From Armatimonadota bacterium (GTDB taxonomy: Bacteria > Sysuimicrobiota > Sysuimicrobiia > Sysuimicrobiales > VGFF01): a stretch of DNA of 22,008 nt. Where the stretch lies: assembly GCA_016868955.1 (NCBI GenBank), contig VGFF01000022.1:1-22008 (forward strand). The letters run 5' to 3'. The notes beneath the pieces were generated by a model. The model was not told the origin of the DNA. It saw only the letters and a program-made list of their open reading frames with translations, and did not search any database. Position 1 is the stretch's first letter. Every line of letters starts with the position of its first letter. Below, one piece after another: positions 14,077 through 21,377 of this stretch. A program made the position numbers and the translations under genes.

Positions 14077-15807
14077 TCACCTCGTCACCGCCACACGACG
14101 GGAATTCGCACGTGCGACGGATGCGGTCTGTCGTGCAGGATGGTCTGCGCCGCGATCTCGGGGCGGCGAGCCACAAGCAGTCCGTGCGCGGCGGCGCGGT
14201 TGCCGTGGCGATCGTAGGCGGGAAAACTGCTGCTCGACACGAACGCGGAGGCGGTGTCCCCGGGGAATGAGCGCCGCGATCGAACCGACCTGGATATCGT
14301 ACCGATAGGCCGCCCCAGGTTCGATCGGCTTCGGATGCCGCAGCGATTCGCGGAATCGCGCGCGCTGGGTGCCCGCGCACAGATTGATCGTTTCGCCGGC
14401 GGGGCGGACGTGGGCCAACAGGATCGCGAAGTCGGTGTCGTCGGCGTCGGACCAGGCCCAGAGCTGGGCCGCTACCGTGCCCTGGATCTCGACGTCGCGG
14501 GTGAGCGGTCGCGATGTGTAGACGAGAACGTCGTTGCGCGGCAGGATCGGCCCCTGGTCGGCCGGTCCCATCGGCGCGACGCCGGGCACGCAGCACGAGC
14601 GCCCCCCGAGGCTGGGCACCGGGTCAGCCGGATCGTAGACGAACAAGTCCGGGTCTTCCGATGACGGGGGATCGGGATCCAGCCAGCCGTCTCCGTTGAT
14701 TGAATTCGCAAGGCCATTGCTATGCAAGTACAGATTGAGCACGTCCGCGCCCGGGTCCGGCCAGCTCGCCGCCCGCCGCCATAGGTTTTCGCTCAACACG
14801 AACCACGCCGCCGGCGCGGGTTCACCACCGGGCGTGTCCGCGTCCTTCAGCCACCGATCGAACCACGCAAGCTGCCAAGCGTCGACGCGGTGACGCGCGG
14901 CGGCGCCGAAGTGGTCCGATCCGGCTGACGGTCCCCATAGGTTGTGGATCCACGGGCCGACGACGAGCCGCTGCCTGTCCCCGCCGTCGCTAAGACGTTG
15001 CGTCCAGTTGCGAAGCGTTCCCTCCAAGAAGGTGTCGTACCGACCGCCGATGCGCAGCGCCGGCACCCCGGGAGAGGCTGCGCCGGTCGGCAGCGCCAAC
15101 GACTCCCAATAGGCGTCACGCGCGTCGTGCGCGAGCCAGTCATAGAAGAACGGCGCCAGCCGACGGAGGTCCGGTTCATGGAGGAATGCGCCGATGGGAT
15201 CCGTCCACAGCCGGTTCGCGAGAGACCGCGCGGCATCCGCCAGGCGGGCTTCCGCCGCGGCGTCACCGCCGCGGCGGGCGTTGCCTTGCGCGAGGTGGAG
15301 CGTCCACCAGGCGACGAACGCGAGCGCCAGCGCCCCTTTGTGATACGCCCATCCGTCGCAGGGATGCGCACCCGCGAACGCCGGGGCGATCGCACGCAGC
15401 GCCGGTGGCCGCTCGGCGGCGGCGTACAACTGGGTCATGCCCACATACGAGAACCCGTACATGCCGACCGCGCCTTTGGAACCTGGCAGGTCGGCCGCCC
15501 AAGCCACAGATTCGGAGCCGTCCCGAGCCTCGTCGCGCATCGGATAGAACTCGCCGCCGGCGATCCCGAGGCCACGCACGTCCTGCACGAAGACCAGGTA
15601 GCCGCGCCGCGCGTACCAGATCGGGTGCGCATACGCGTGACTCTCCGCGACACGTTTGTCGTATGGTGTCTTGTGCAATAGGACGGGGAAGCGTCCGTCG
15701 CCCGGCGGGCCATAGACATCGGCCGAGAGCGTGCATCCGTCGCGCAGGACGCAGACGATGTCGCGTTCGACGCTGACTTCGTACCGCCGTGGCTCGGCCG
15801 CGATCAC
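14077..15807 (-). CDS. CocE/NonD-family alpha/beta hydrolase, frameshifted near the C-terminus
   Basis: From GTG 15807 (VIAAEPRRYEVSVERD), 576 residues as read. The family comprises serine esterases/acyl hydrolases related to X-Pro dipeptidyl peptidase (S15). The triad is visible: nucleophile Ser120 in YGFSYVGMTQ, Asp258 in GGRYDTF and His288 in GPWIHN; QDVRG near 75 and HKTPYDKR near 45 also fit, followed by the C-terminal jelly-roll domain. After GHRLRV (about 14240) the frame changes: the family-typical end SSSSFPAYDRHGNRAAAHG, then AAQTILHDRPHPSHVRIPVVW, is in the neighbouring frame with a stop at 14085-14087. One extra base or two missing bases explains this. The triad is intact, so activity could survive. 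No signal peptide is evident. It is the first gene of the left arm, divergent from the GntR regulator. Confidence 0.85.
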   Translation of the reverse strand: MIAAEPRRYEVSVERDIVCVLRDGCTLSADVYGPPGDGRFPVLLHKTPYDKRVAESHAYAHPIWYARRGYLVFVQDVRGLGIAGGEFYPMRDEARDGSESVAWAADLPGSKGAVGMYGFSYVGMTQLYAAAERPPALRAIAPAFAGAHPCDGWAYHKGALALAFVAWWTLHLAQGNARRGGDAAAEARLADAARSLANRLWTDPIGAFLHEPDLRRLAPFFYDWLAHDARDAYWESLALPTGAASPGVPALRIGGRYDTFLEGTLRNWTQRLSDGGDRQRLVVGPWIHNLWGPSAGSDHFGAAARHRVDAWQLAWFDRWLKDADTPGGEPAPAAWFVLSENLWRRAASWPDPGADVLNLYLHSNGLANSINGDGWLDPDPPSSEDPDLFVYDPADPVPSLGGRSCCVPGVAPMGPADQGPILPRNDVLVYTSRPLTRDVEIQGTVAAQLWAWSDADDTDFAILLAHVRPAGETINLCAGTQRARFRESLRHPKPIEPGAAYRYDIQVGSIAALIPRGHRLRVRVEQQFSRLRSPRQPRRRARTACGSPPRDRGADHPARQTASVARANSRRVAVTR

Positions 15808-15844
15808 GAAGCCCGTCTCGCCTCCGCACGTTTGGTCGGCTTCA

Positions 15845-15873
15845 TTGACAATCGATTATTGATGATCTATTCT
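15845..15873 (+). promoter_or_regulatory. Sigma-70-type promoter and likely operator of the GntR gene
   Basis: TTGACA (15845-15850) and TATTCT (15868-15873) are exactly 17 bp apart, in a strikingly AT-rich patch for this sequence. The predicted start near 15880 leaves only about five bases before ATG 15886. The spacer carries the palindrome AATCGATT (15850-15857) and CAAT-N5-ATTG (15849-15861), plausible sites for autoregulation by the encoded GntR protein. The hydrolase start is 38 bp away on the other side, so the same element could control both arms. Confidence 0.7.
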
Positions 15874-15885
15874 GCGCCCGTCGAA

Positions 15886-16593
15886 ATGGCCCCTCCTTCC
15901 GGCGAACGTGCTCCCGCTCCACCCGCCGCCGCGGGTGCCGCCTTCAAATCCGTCAACCAGTACGTCACCGATCACCTGCGCGAAGAGCTTTTCAGCGGCC
16001 AGCTCCGGGAGGGCCAGTTCCTCCGTCAACAGGTGCTGGCGCAGCGCTTCGGCGTCAGCGAAGTCGTGGTGCGGGAAGCGCTCCGCCGCCTCGAGGGCGA
16101 AGGGCTCGTGGAGACGCGTCCGCGCAAGGGCGCCCGCGCAACCTTCTTGTCCGTGGAGGAGCTCCACGAGCTCTACGAGCTGCGCATTCTGCTCGAGGAT
16201 CTGCTGACCCGCCACGCCGTGACCCAAGCGACGGCGGCCGACCTGCGGGAAGCGACGATGTTCCACGACCGCATGAAGCGGGAGCCAGACACGATTGCCT
16301 GGCTCGCGCTCAACCGCGGTTTTCACGACGCGCTCTACGGTCCGAGCGGCAAAACGAAGCTGATGAAGTTCGCGGACTATCTGCGCGCGTCCATGGAACG
16401 ATACCTGCGCATGAGCTTGACCGTTCTCAACGGCTCCGGCATCGCCCACCGCGAACACGCGGCGATCCTCGCCGCCTATCGCCGCAAGGATCCCCATCTC
16501 GCGGCCAAGCGCGTCGCCGCCCACCTCCGCCGCACCGAGCGCACGGTCTCAGAGTTTCTCGCAAAGCAACTGCGGACCCCGCCGGCGCCGTAG
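15886..16593 (+). CDS. GntR-family (FadR/FCD type) transcriptional regulator
   Basis: A 235-residue DNA-binding protein from ATG 15886 (MAPPSGERAPAPPAAAG). Earlier in-frame starts overlap the promoter and are rejected. After a Pro/Ala-rich linker, residues of about 23-90 form a winged helix: NQYVTDHLREELFSGQLREG, QQVLAQRFGVSEVVVREALR, LEGEGLVETRPRKGARAT. The FCD effector domain follows, with ELYELRILLEDLLTRHAV near 95, LNRGFHDALYG (the family's usual Asp before FH reads as Asn-Arg-Gly) and HREHAAILAAYRRKDPHLA near 186, which holds likely metal or effector His residues. FCD regulators usually bind organic acids or sugar acids. It lies between the hydrolase operon (minus) and the SDR/ABC operon (plus), so it most likely controls both. 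Confidence 0.92.
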   Translation: MAPPSGERAPAPPAAAGAAFKSVNQYVTDHLREELFSGQLREGQFLRQQVLAQRFGVSEVVVREALRRLEGEGLVETRPRKGARATFLSVEELHELYELRILLEDLLTRHAVTQATAADLREATMFHDRMKREPDTIAWLALNRGFHDALYGPSGKTKLMKFADYLRASMERYLRMSLTVLNGSGIAHREHAAILAAYRRKDPHLAAKRVAAHLRRTERTVSEFLAKQLRTPPAP

Positions 16594-16630
16594 CGGCGTC
16601 GACCGCGAGCGCGGGCAAGGAGCTTAGACG

Positions 16631-17392
16631 ATGAGCGTGAACGATTTCTCCGGCCGGACGGCGATCGTGACGGGCGCGGCCCAAGGCATCGGCGAAGGCG
16701 TCGTCCGCGGATTCGCGGCGCGCGGCGCCGGCGTCGTCGTCGCCGACTTGAACGCCGACGGCGCGGCGCGCGTCGCCGCAGAGATCGCGGCGGCCGGTGG
16801 TGCGGCCATGGCCGTCGCGATGGACGTCACAGATTCTCGGTCCGTCGACGCCGCCGTCAGGGCCGCCGCCGAGCGTTTCGGGTCGGTCGACATCCTCATC
16901 AACACGGCCGGCGGCTTCGGCAAGAGCGTGCCTGCGGAGGACATCGCAGACGACGAATGGCAGCGGATCGTGGCTCTGAACCTAACCGGCACGTTTCTGG
17001 CGTGCCGCGCCGTCATCCCGCGGATGAAGCAGCGCCGCTGGGGGAGGATCGTCAATGTGTCGTCCGAGGCGGGGCGCATGCCCATGATCGTGACCGCGCT
17101 GCACTACGCGAGCGCGAAGACGGCCGTCTTAGGATTGACGCGCCACCTGGCTCGCGAGCTCGGACCGTTCGGCGTCACGGTGAATGCCGTGGCGCCCGGC
17201 ACGACGCTGTCGCCGCGCGTTGCGGCGTTGCACTCGCCGGAGCGCTTCGCCTGGCTAAAGCAGCTGACGCCGCTCGGGCGCATCGCCGAGGTCGACGACC
17301 AAGTCGCGCCGATTTTGTTCCTCGCCTCCGAGGGCGCCCGCTACGTCACCGGAGCCACGATCGACGTCAGCGGCGGCCGGGTCATGATGTAG
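16631..17392 (+). CDS. Short-chain dehydrogenase/reductase
   Basis: A 253-residue classical SDR from ATG 16631, with AAGGAG (16617-16622) eight bases upstream. The nucleotide-binding TGAAQGIG begins near residue 14, and Asp after the second strand (VVADLNADG) favours NAD(H). NTAG near 91 and NLTG near 117 match the NNAG and structural positions. The catalytic residues are Ser in NVSSEAG near 143 and Tyr/Lys in YASAK near 159-163; NAVAPGTT and TGATIDVSGG complete the fold. FabG-like enzymes of this type oxidise or reduce hydroxy/keto groups. Placement between the GntR gene (37 bp) and the CUT2 importer (28 bp) points to oxidation of an imported polyol, sugar or hydroxy acid rather than fatty-acid synthesis. 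It might supply the beta-keto acid for the BKACE of the opposite arm. Confidence 0.93.
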   Translation: MSVNDFSGRTAIVTGAAQGIGEGVVRGFAARGAGVVVADLNADGAARVAAEIAAAGGAAMAVAMDVTDSRSVDAAVRAAAERFGSVDILINTAGGFGKSVPAEDIADDEWQRIVALNLTGTFLACRAVIPRMKQRRWGRIVNVSSEAGRMPMIVTALHYASAKTAVLGLTRHLARELGPFGVTVNAVAPGTTLSPRVAALHSPERFAWLKQLTPLGRIAEVDDQVAPILFLASEGARYVTGATIDVSGGRVMM

Positions 17393-17420
17393 GGCGCGGC
17401 GATCGTCGATGGAGCGCACG

Positions 17421-18917
17421 ATGACCTCGCATTTCGACCTTATCGCCGCCCGCGGCATCGGCAAGTCGTTTCCCGGCGTGCGGGCGCTCGACACCGTGGA
17501 CTTTACGCTGCGGCGCGGCGAGATCCACGCGCTGCTCGGCGAGAACGGCGCCGGCAAGTCCACGCTAATCAAGATCATCTCCGGCGTGTATCCGCCGTCG
17601 GCGGGCACTGTCGAGATCCGCGGGGCGGCCATGCAGACATTCACGCCGCACGCCGCGCGGGGCCTCGGTGTGGGCACGGTCTATCAGGGCCTCAGCCTCG
17701 TGCCGACACTCACGGTTCTGCATAATCTGTTCCTTGGCCAGGAATCCGTGACGAATCCGCGCCTCGGTTGGCTCAACTTGCCGGACATGCGGCACCGGGC
17801 GCACGACGTCCTCGCGCAGGTCGGGCTCGACGTCGACCCTGAAACGGAAGTGTCCGCTCTCAGCGTCTCGCAGCAGCAACTCGTCGAGATCGGTAAAGTC
17901 CTGCTCCTCGGCGCGGAAGCGTTGATCATGGATGAGCCCACCGACAAGCTCACGGCGCGGGAAGCACGGCGGCTGTTCGAGCTCCTGCGGGCGATGCGGT
18001 CCGCCGGCAAGGGCGTGATCTACATCACCCATAAGCTCGACGACGTCGCTGAAATCGCCGACCGCGTGACGGTGCTGCGGGATGGACGGCACGTCGCGAC
18101 CGTGGCGGCCCTCGAGGCGTCGACGGCCCAGTTGATCCAGTTCATGGTCGGGCGCGAGCTGAGGGATCTCTTCCCGAAGCGGCCCGTGGCTTTGGGCGCG
18201 GAGCGGCTTCGCGTCGAGGGGCTCAACGTCCCCGGCGTGCTTTGGGATATCCGCCTGCACGCGCGAGCCGGCGAGATCGTGGGCTTGGTCGGCCTCGTCG
18301 GCTCCGGGCGCACGGAACTGGCGAAGGCGCTCGTCGGCGCCGTGCCCCACGTGACGGGAGACTTGTTCGTCGACGGACAACGCCGGCGCATCGCTTCCCC
18401 GGAACAGGCCGTGCGCTGCGGTTTGGCGCTGCTGCCCGAGGATCGTCATCGGGAGGGCGTTTTCCTGCACATGCCGGTTCGCGAGAACATCGTGATGCCG
18501 TCGCTGCGGCGGGCGTTCCTGCGATTTCGCGAGATGAGCGAAACCGCGCGCGCCTACGTGGACCGGCTCCGAATCCGCACGCCATCCCTGGACAGCTTGG
18601 TGATCCAGCTCAGCGGCGGCAATCAGCAAAAGGTCGTGCTCTCGAAGTGGCTCGCGAGCCGCGCGAACGTCCTCATCTTCGACGAGCCGACGCAGGGCAT
18701 CGACGTTGGCAGCAAGGTGGAGATCTATCGCCAGATCGGCGAGCTCGCCGCCGCCGGCGCGGCCATCCTGCTGGTCTCCTCCGAGCTGCGGGAAGTGCTG
18801 GCGTTGTCCGACCGCGTGCTCGTCATGCGGCGTGGCCGCATCGCCGCCGAGTTCGCGCAGTCGGAGGCGACGCAGGAAGTGGTCCTGCGCGCGGCCTTCG
18901 GCGATCCCGCGGCCTGA
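17421..18917 (+). CDS. CUT2-type sugar ABC transporter ATP-binding protein (two NBDs)
   Basis: A 498-residue tandem ATPase of the RbsA/MglA type from ATG 17421, with GGAG six bases upstream; ATG 17409 overlaps that site. NBD1 has Walker A GENGAGKST (40-48), signature LSVSQQQ (147-153, as in MglA), Walker B LIMDEP (168-173) and the switch His204. NBD2 has the degenerate Walker A GLVGSGRTEL (291-300) normal for this family, signature LSGGNQQK (397-404) and FDEPTQGIDVG (420-430). The D-loop of NBD1 reads DEPTDKLT rather than the common DEPTSSLT. The protein energises import on the cytoplasmic side. CUT2 systems take up monosaccharides but also nucleosides and other small polar molecules, so the specificity is open. 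It is followed by its permease after 32 bp. Confidence 0.95.
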   Translation: MTSHFDLIAARGIGKSFPGVRALDTVDFTLRRGEIHALLGENGAGKSTLIKIISGVYPPSAGTVEIRGAAMQTFTPHAARGLGVGTVYQGLSLVPTLTVLHNLFLGQESVTNPRLGWLNLPDMRHRAHDVLAQVGLDVDPETEVSALSVSQQQLVEIGKVLLLGAEALIMDEPTDKLTAREARRLFELLRAMRSAGKGVIYITHKLDDVAEIADRVTVLRDGRHVATVAALEASTAQLIQFMVGRELRDLFPKRPVALGAERLRVEGLNVPGVLWDIRLHARAGEIVGLVGLVGSGRTELAKALVGAVPHVTGDLFVDGQRRRIASPEQAVRCGLALLPEDRHREGVFLHMPVRENIVMPSLRRAFLRFREMSETARAYVDRLRIRTPSLDSLVIQLSGGNQQKVVLSKWLASRANVLIFDEPTQGIDVGSKVEIYRQIGELAAAGAAILLVSSELREVLALSDRVLVMRRGRIAAEFAQSEATQEVVLRAAFGDPAA

Positions 18918-18949
18918 GCCCGTCGCGATTTTCGAAGGAGATGCCAGGA

Positions 18950-19945
18950 ATGACCGATGCCACCGCGCCGAACGCCCGCCCGGACCACGAGCCGCCGGGA
19001 GCTGCCCAGCGTCCGCTGCGAGGCCGCGCGTTTCTGCGGTGGGAGACGATCGGGGTTCCGGCGGCGATCGTCGTGCTGGCGGTCATCTTCGGGCTGCTGA
19101 ATTCGTCGTTCTCGCAGCTCTCCAATCTCGCGAACATCAGCCGCCAGATCGCGCCCACGGGAATCGCGGCCTGGGGCCAGACCATCGTGATCCTGACGGC
19201 CGGCATCGACTTATCCGTGGGTTCCGTCGCGGCGCTGGTCAGCGTTGTCGTCGCCGACCTCGTTAAGACGTACGGTGAACTGGCTGGGATTAGCGTCGGC
19301 CTACTCGTCGGCGCCGGCGCCGGGCTGATCAACGGCCTGCTGATCGGCAAGGTTCGGATGCCGCCGTTCGTGGTGACGCTGGCGATGATGTCGATCGCCC
19401 GCGGCGCTGCCTTGACGTACACAGGGGGCGTTCCTGTCTTCGGCATGGACTCTCCGGTGCTCGACCTCATCGGGCAGCAAGCCCTGGCCGGCGTTCCCGT
19501 GTCCACGCTGATCACGCTCGCGTTGTTCGCCGTCGTCCTCATCATGCTGAAGCGCACGCGCTTCGGCTTGGCGCTGTACGCGATCGGCGGCAGCGAACCG
19601 GCGGCGATGCTCGCCGGCATCCCGGTTTCTCGCTATCTCGTCTACGTGTACACGCTGTCCGGCCTACTCGCGGCTGTCGCCGGCGTGCTGCTGACGGGCC
19701 GGATGAACTCCGGCCAGCCGTTGATCGGCAGCGGGCTCGAGCTGCAGGCGATCGCGGCCGTGTGCATCGGCGGCACGTCCTTGTTCGGTGGCCGCGGCTC
19801 GATCGTCGGCACCGCGTTCGGGTTGTTGCTCGTCGGCATGCTGACGAACGGTTTGGACATCCTCGGCATCTCGAGCTTCATCCAACAGATCATCATCGGC
19901 GTCGTCATCTTGATCTCCGTGCTGGTCAGCCTCGGCCGGCGGTAA
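18950..19945 (+). CDS. CUT2-type sugar ABC transporter permease
   Basis: A 331-residue integral membrane protein of the RbsC/BPD_transp_2 family from ATG 18950; GAAGGAG (18934-18940) is nine bases upstream, whereas ATG 18941 abuts it directly. A polar N-terminal tail precedes about eight to ten hydrophobic segments, including VPAAIVVLAVIFGLL near 28, GISVGLLVGAGAGLINGLL near 107 and a C-terminal FIQQIIIGVVILISVLVSL. Family motifs include LTAGIDLSVGSVAALV, GKVRMPPFVVTLAMMSIARG, LYAIGGSEPAAMLAGIPV (the cytoplasmic EAA-like loop), and CIGGTSLFGGRGSIVGT. It forms the channel with the preceding ATPase and receives ligand from the binding protein encoded 93 bp downstream. Only one permease gene is present, consistent with a homodimer. 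Confidence 0.95.
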   Translation: MTDATAPNARPDHEPPGAAQRPLRGRAFLRWETIGVPAAIVVLAVIFGLLNSSFSQLSNLANISRQIAPTGIAAWGQTIVILTAGIDLSVGSVAALVSVVVADLVKTYGELAGISVGLLVGAGAGLINGLLIGKVRMPPFVVTLAMMSIARGAALTYTGGVPVFGMDSPVLDLIGQQALAGVPVSTLITLALFAVVLIMLKRTRFGLALYAIGGSEPAAMLAGIPVSRYLVYVYTLSGLLAAVAGVLLTGRMNSGQPLIGSGLELQAIAAVCIGGTSLFGGRGSIVGTAFGLLLVGMLTNGLDILGISSFIQQIIIGVVILISVLVSLGRR

Positions 19946-19947
19946 CG

Positions 19948-20007
19948 ATGGTGACGAAGGGCAGGCGCGAAGAGGAGGTGAGGCTCGCGAGGTGGCTCGG
20001 AAGCTAG
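19948..20007 (+). other. Spacer with an orphan Shine-Dalgarno and a 19-codon open frame
   Basis: Between the permease and binding-protein genes, a short frame from ATG 19948 encodes MVTKGRREEEVRLARWLGS. It contains a perfect AGGAGGTGA (19973-19981) with no proper start codon at the usual distance. It could be a leader peptide or a ribosome-loading site, or it may be chance. There is no ribosome site before ATG 19948, and no terminator or hairpin was seen. Confidence 0.2.
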
Positions 20008-20038
20008 GAGACAGGACATCCGATTTCGAGGGGGGCTC

Positions 20039-21067
20039 ATGATGAGTAGATTGAACGGGGTCTCGAAGGCCTGGGTCGGCCTCGCGATGGCGTTGCTACT
20101 GGTCGTCGGCGCTCAGTCCGGTCCGATCTCCGCCCAGGAGAAGAAAACGGTCACGATCGCTGTGTTCATGCCGAACGGCGGCGACCCATACTACCAGAAC
20201 AAGTCGTACGGCTACATCCTCGGAAAGACGCTGGCGGAGCAGAAGTACTCCAACACCACCGTGAACGTCGAGCTGTTCGACTCCGGCGGATACGAGTTCT
20301 CGGACAAGCAGATCAGCCAGGTCGAGAACGCGATCCAACGCAAGGTGAGCGGCATCGTGCTGACCGCCGCGAATGGCCGCGCGCTGATTCCGGTGTCCAA
20401 GAAGGCGCTGGCGGCGAACATCCCGGTCATCAACGACGACGTGCTGATTCAAAGCGAAGACGTCACGATGAAGATCAGCGAAAACAGCCAGAACGTCGGA
20501 CGCCAGCTCGCGGACTTCGTCGTCCGCCGCCTCGGGAACCGGGGCGGTGTCGTCATGCTCAAGGGTCCGGCCGGCGGCGACCTCTTCATCCAACGCGCGA
20601 AGGGAGGCAGCGACGAGTTCAAGCGCTATCCGGGGATCAAAGTGCTCGCGGAGCAATGGCATGCCTCGAACATCGTGGAAGCCACGCGGGTAATGGAGAA
20701 CTTCCTGCAGGCGCACGGCCAGAAGATCAACGGCGTCTGGACGGGCAACACGACGCAGGCCTGCGCTGCTGGTCGCGTGCTCAAGCAGGCCGGATGGCCC
20801 ACGTCGCGGATCGTGACCGTCGGCGCCGACCTCCATGACGAAGCGTTGCGCTGCATGCGCGACGGCCTGCTGACGGGCGTCCTGCCGGCGCAGCCCGTGA
20901 AGCTGGCGCGGCTGGCCGTGATGTACGCGGTCGACGCGGCGATGGGCAACAAGGTCCCGAAACGCGTCTACACAACAGACGAGATGGTGTTCACGACGCA
21001 ATCGCTCGCCACGTTCGACATGAGTGACGCGTCCGCGCCAAAGGGCTGGAAGCCGCCGATCAAGTAG
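20039..21067 (+). CDS. CUT2-type periplasmic sugar-binding protein
   Basis: A 342-residue secreted binding protein (Peripla_BP_4, RbsB-like) from ATG 20039, with GAGGGG just upstream; ATG 20042 is equally possible. A signal peptide is clear: basic start, hydrophobic core AWVGLAMALLLVVGA and probable cleavage after PISA (residue 32). No lipobox Cys is present, so it should be soluble and periplasmic or exported. The mature fold has VTIAVFMPNGGDPYYQNKSYG at the first strand, the hinge-side AIQRKVSGIVLTAANGRALIP, NIPVINDDVLI, GGVVMLKGPAGGDLFIQRAKG and a C-terminal lobe with ADLHDEALRCMRDG. It hands ligand to the preceding permease and ATPase. Binding-site residues do not match a ligand I recognise. 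This contrasts with the leaderless binding-protein paralogue at 6986-8074. Confidence 0.94.
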   Translation: MMSRLNGVSKAWVGLAMALLLVVGAQSGPISAQEKKTVTIAVFMPNGGDPYYQNKSYGYILGKTLAEQKYSNTTVNVELFDSGGYEFSDKQISQVENAIQRKVSGIVLTAANGRALIPVSKKALAANIPVINDDVLIQSEDVTMKISENSQNVGRQLADFVVRRLGNRGGVVMLKGPAGGDLFIQRAKGGSDEFKRYPGIKVLAEQWHASNIVEATRVMENFLQAHGQKINGVWTGNTTQACAAGRVLKQAGWPTSRIVTVGADLHDEALRCMRDGLLTGVLPAQPVKLARLAVMYAVDAAMGNKVPKRVYTTDEMVFTTQSLATFDMSDASAPKGWKPPIK

Positions 21068-21068
21068 C

Positions 21069-21323
21069 GCCACTGCCCGGTTCTCGGGCTGGCCAACCGA
21101 CGACGCGCGCAACATTGCCTGGGCCCGCGACTTCGTCGAAGCGGTCCGCCCGTTCTCCGACGGCAGCGCGTACTTGAACTTCCCGGGGTTTCTCGAGGAA
21201 GGCGACGCGCTCGTGCGCGACACGTACGGCGCGAAGCTCGCCAAGCTGGCCGCGATCAAGCGGAAGTACGACCCCGACAACGTGTTTCGGCGGAACGCGA
21301 ACATCAAGCCGGCTGACGGATAG
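21069..21323 (+). pseudogene. C-terminal remnant of a berberine-bridge-type FAD-linked oxidase
   Basis: Beginning right after the binding-protein stop, one frame gives SGWPTDDARNIAWARDFVEA, SAYLNFPGFLEEGDALVRDTYG and LAAIKRKYDPDNVFRRNANIKP, ending at 21323. This is the BBE domain that closes FAD-linked oxidases of the berberine-bridge/GlcD-like superfamily: the YxNF segment and the KYDPDNVFRxNxNI tail are diagnostic. The FAD-binding domain (about 370 residues, including the flavin-linking His) is missing, and no start or ribosome site precedes the fragment. In intact relatives the oxidase would act on sugars or alcohols, so the ancestral operon may have included one. The breakpoint at the preceding stop suggests a deletion that removed the gene's first four-fifths. 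Confidence 0.85.
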
Positions 21324-21377
21324 GCCAGCCGACGGACGGGCCGGTCGACGACCGAGCCGAAAGCCGCCCTGGCGCGT

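Noticed and set aside
18242..18949. N-terminal extension of the permease frame into the ATPase gene
   Set aside because: It overlaps a well-supported ATPase, and a good ribosome site fits ATG 18950.
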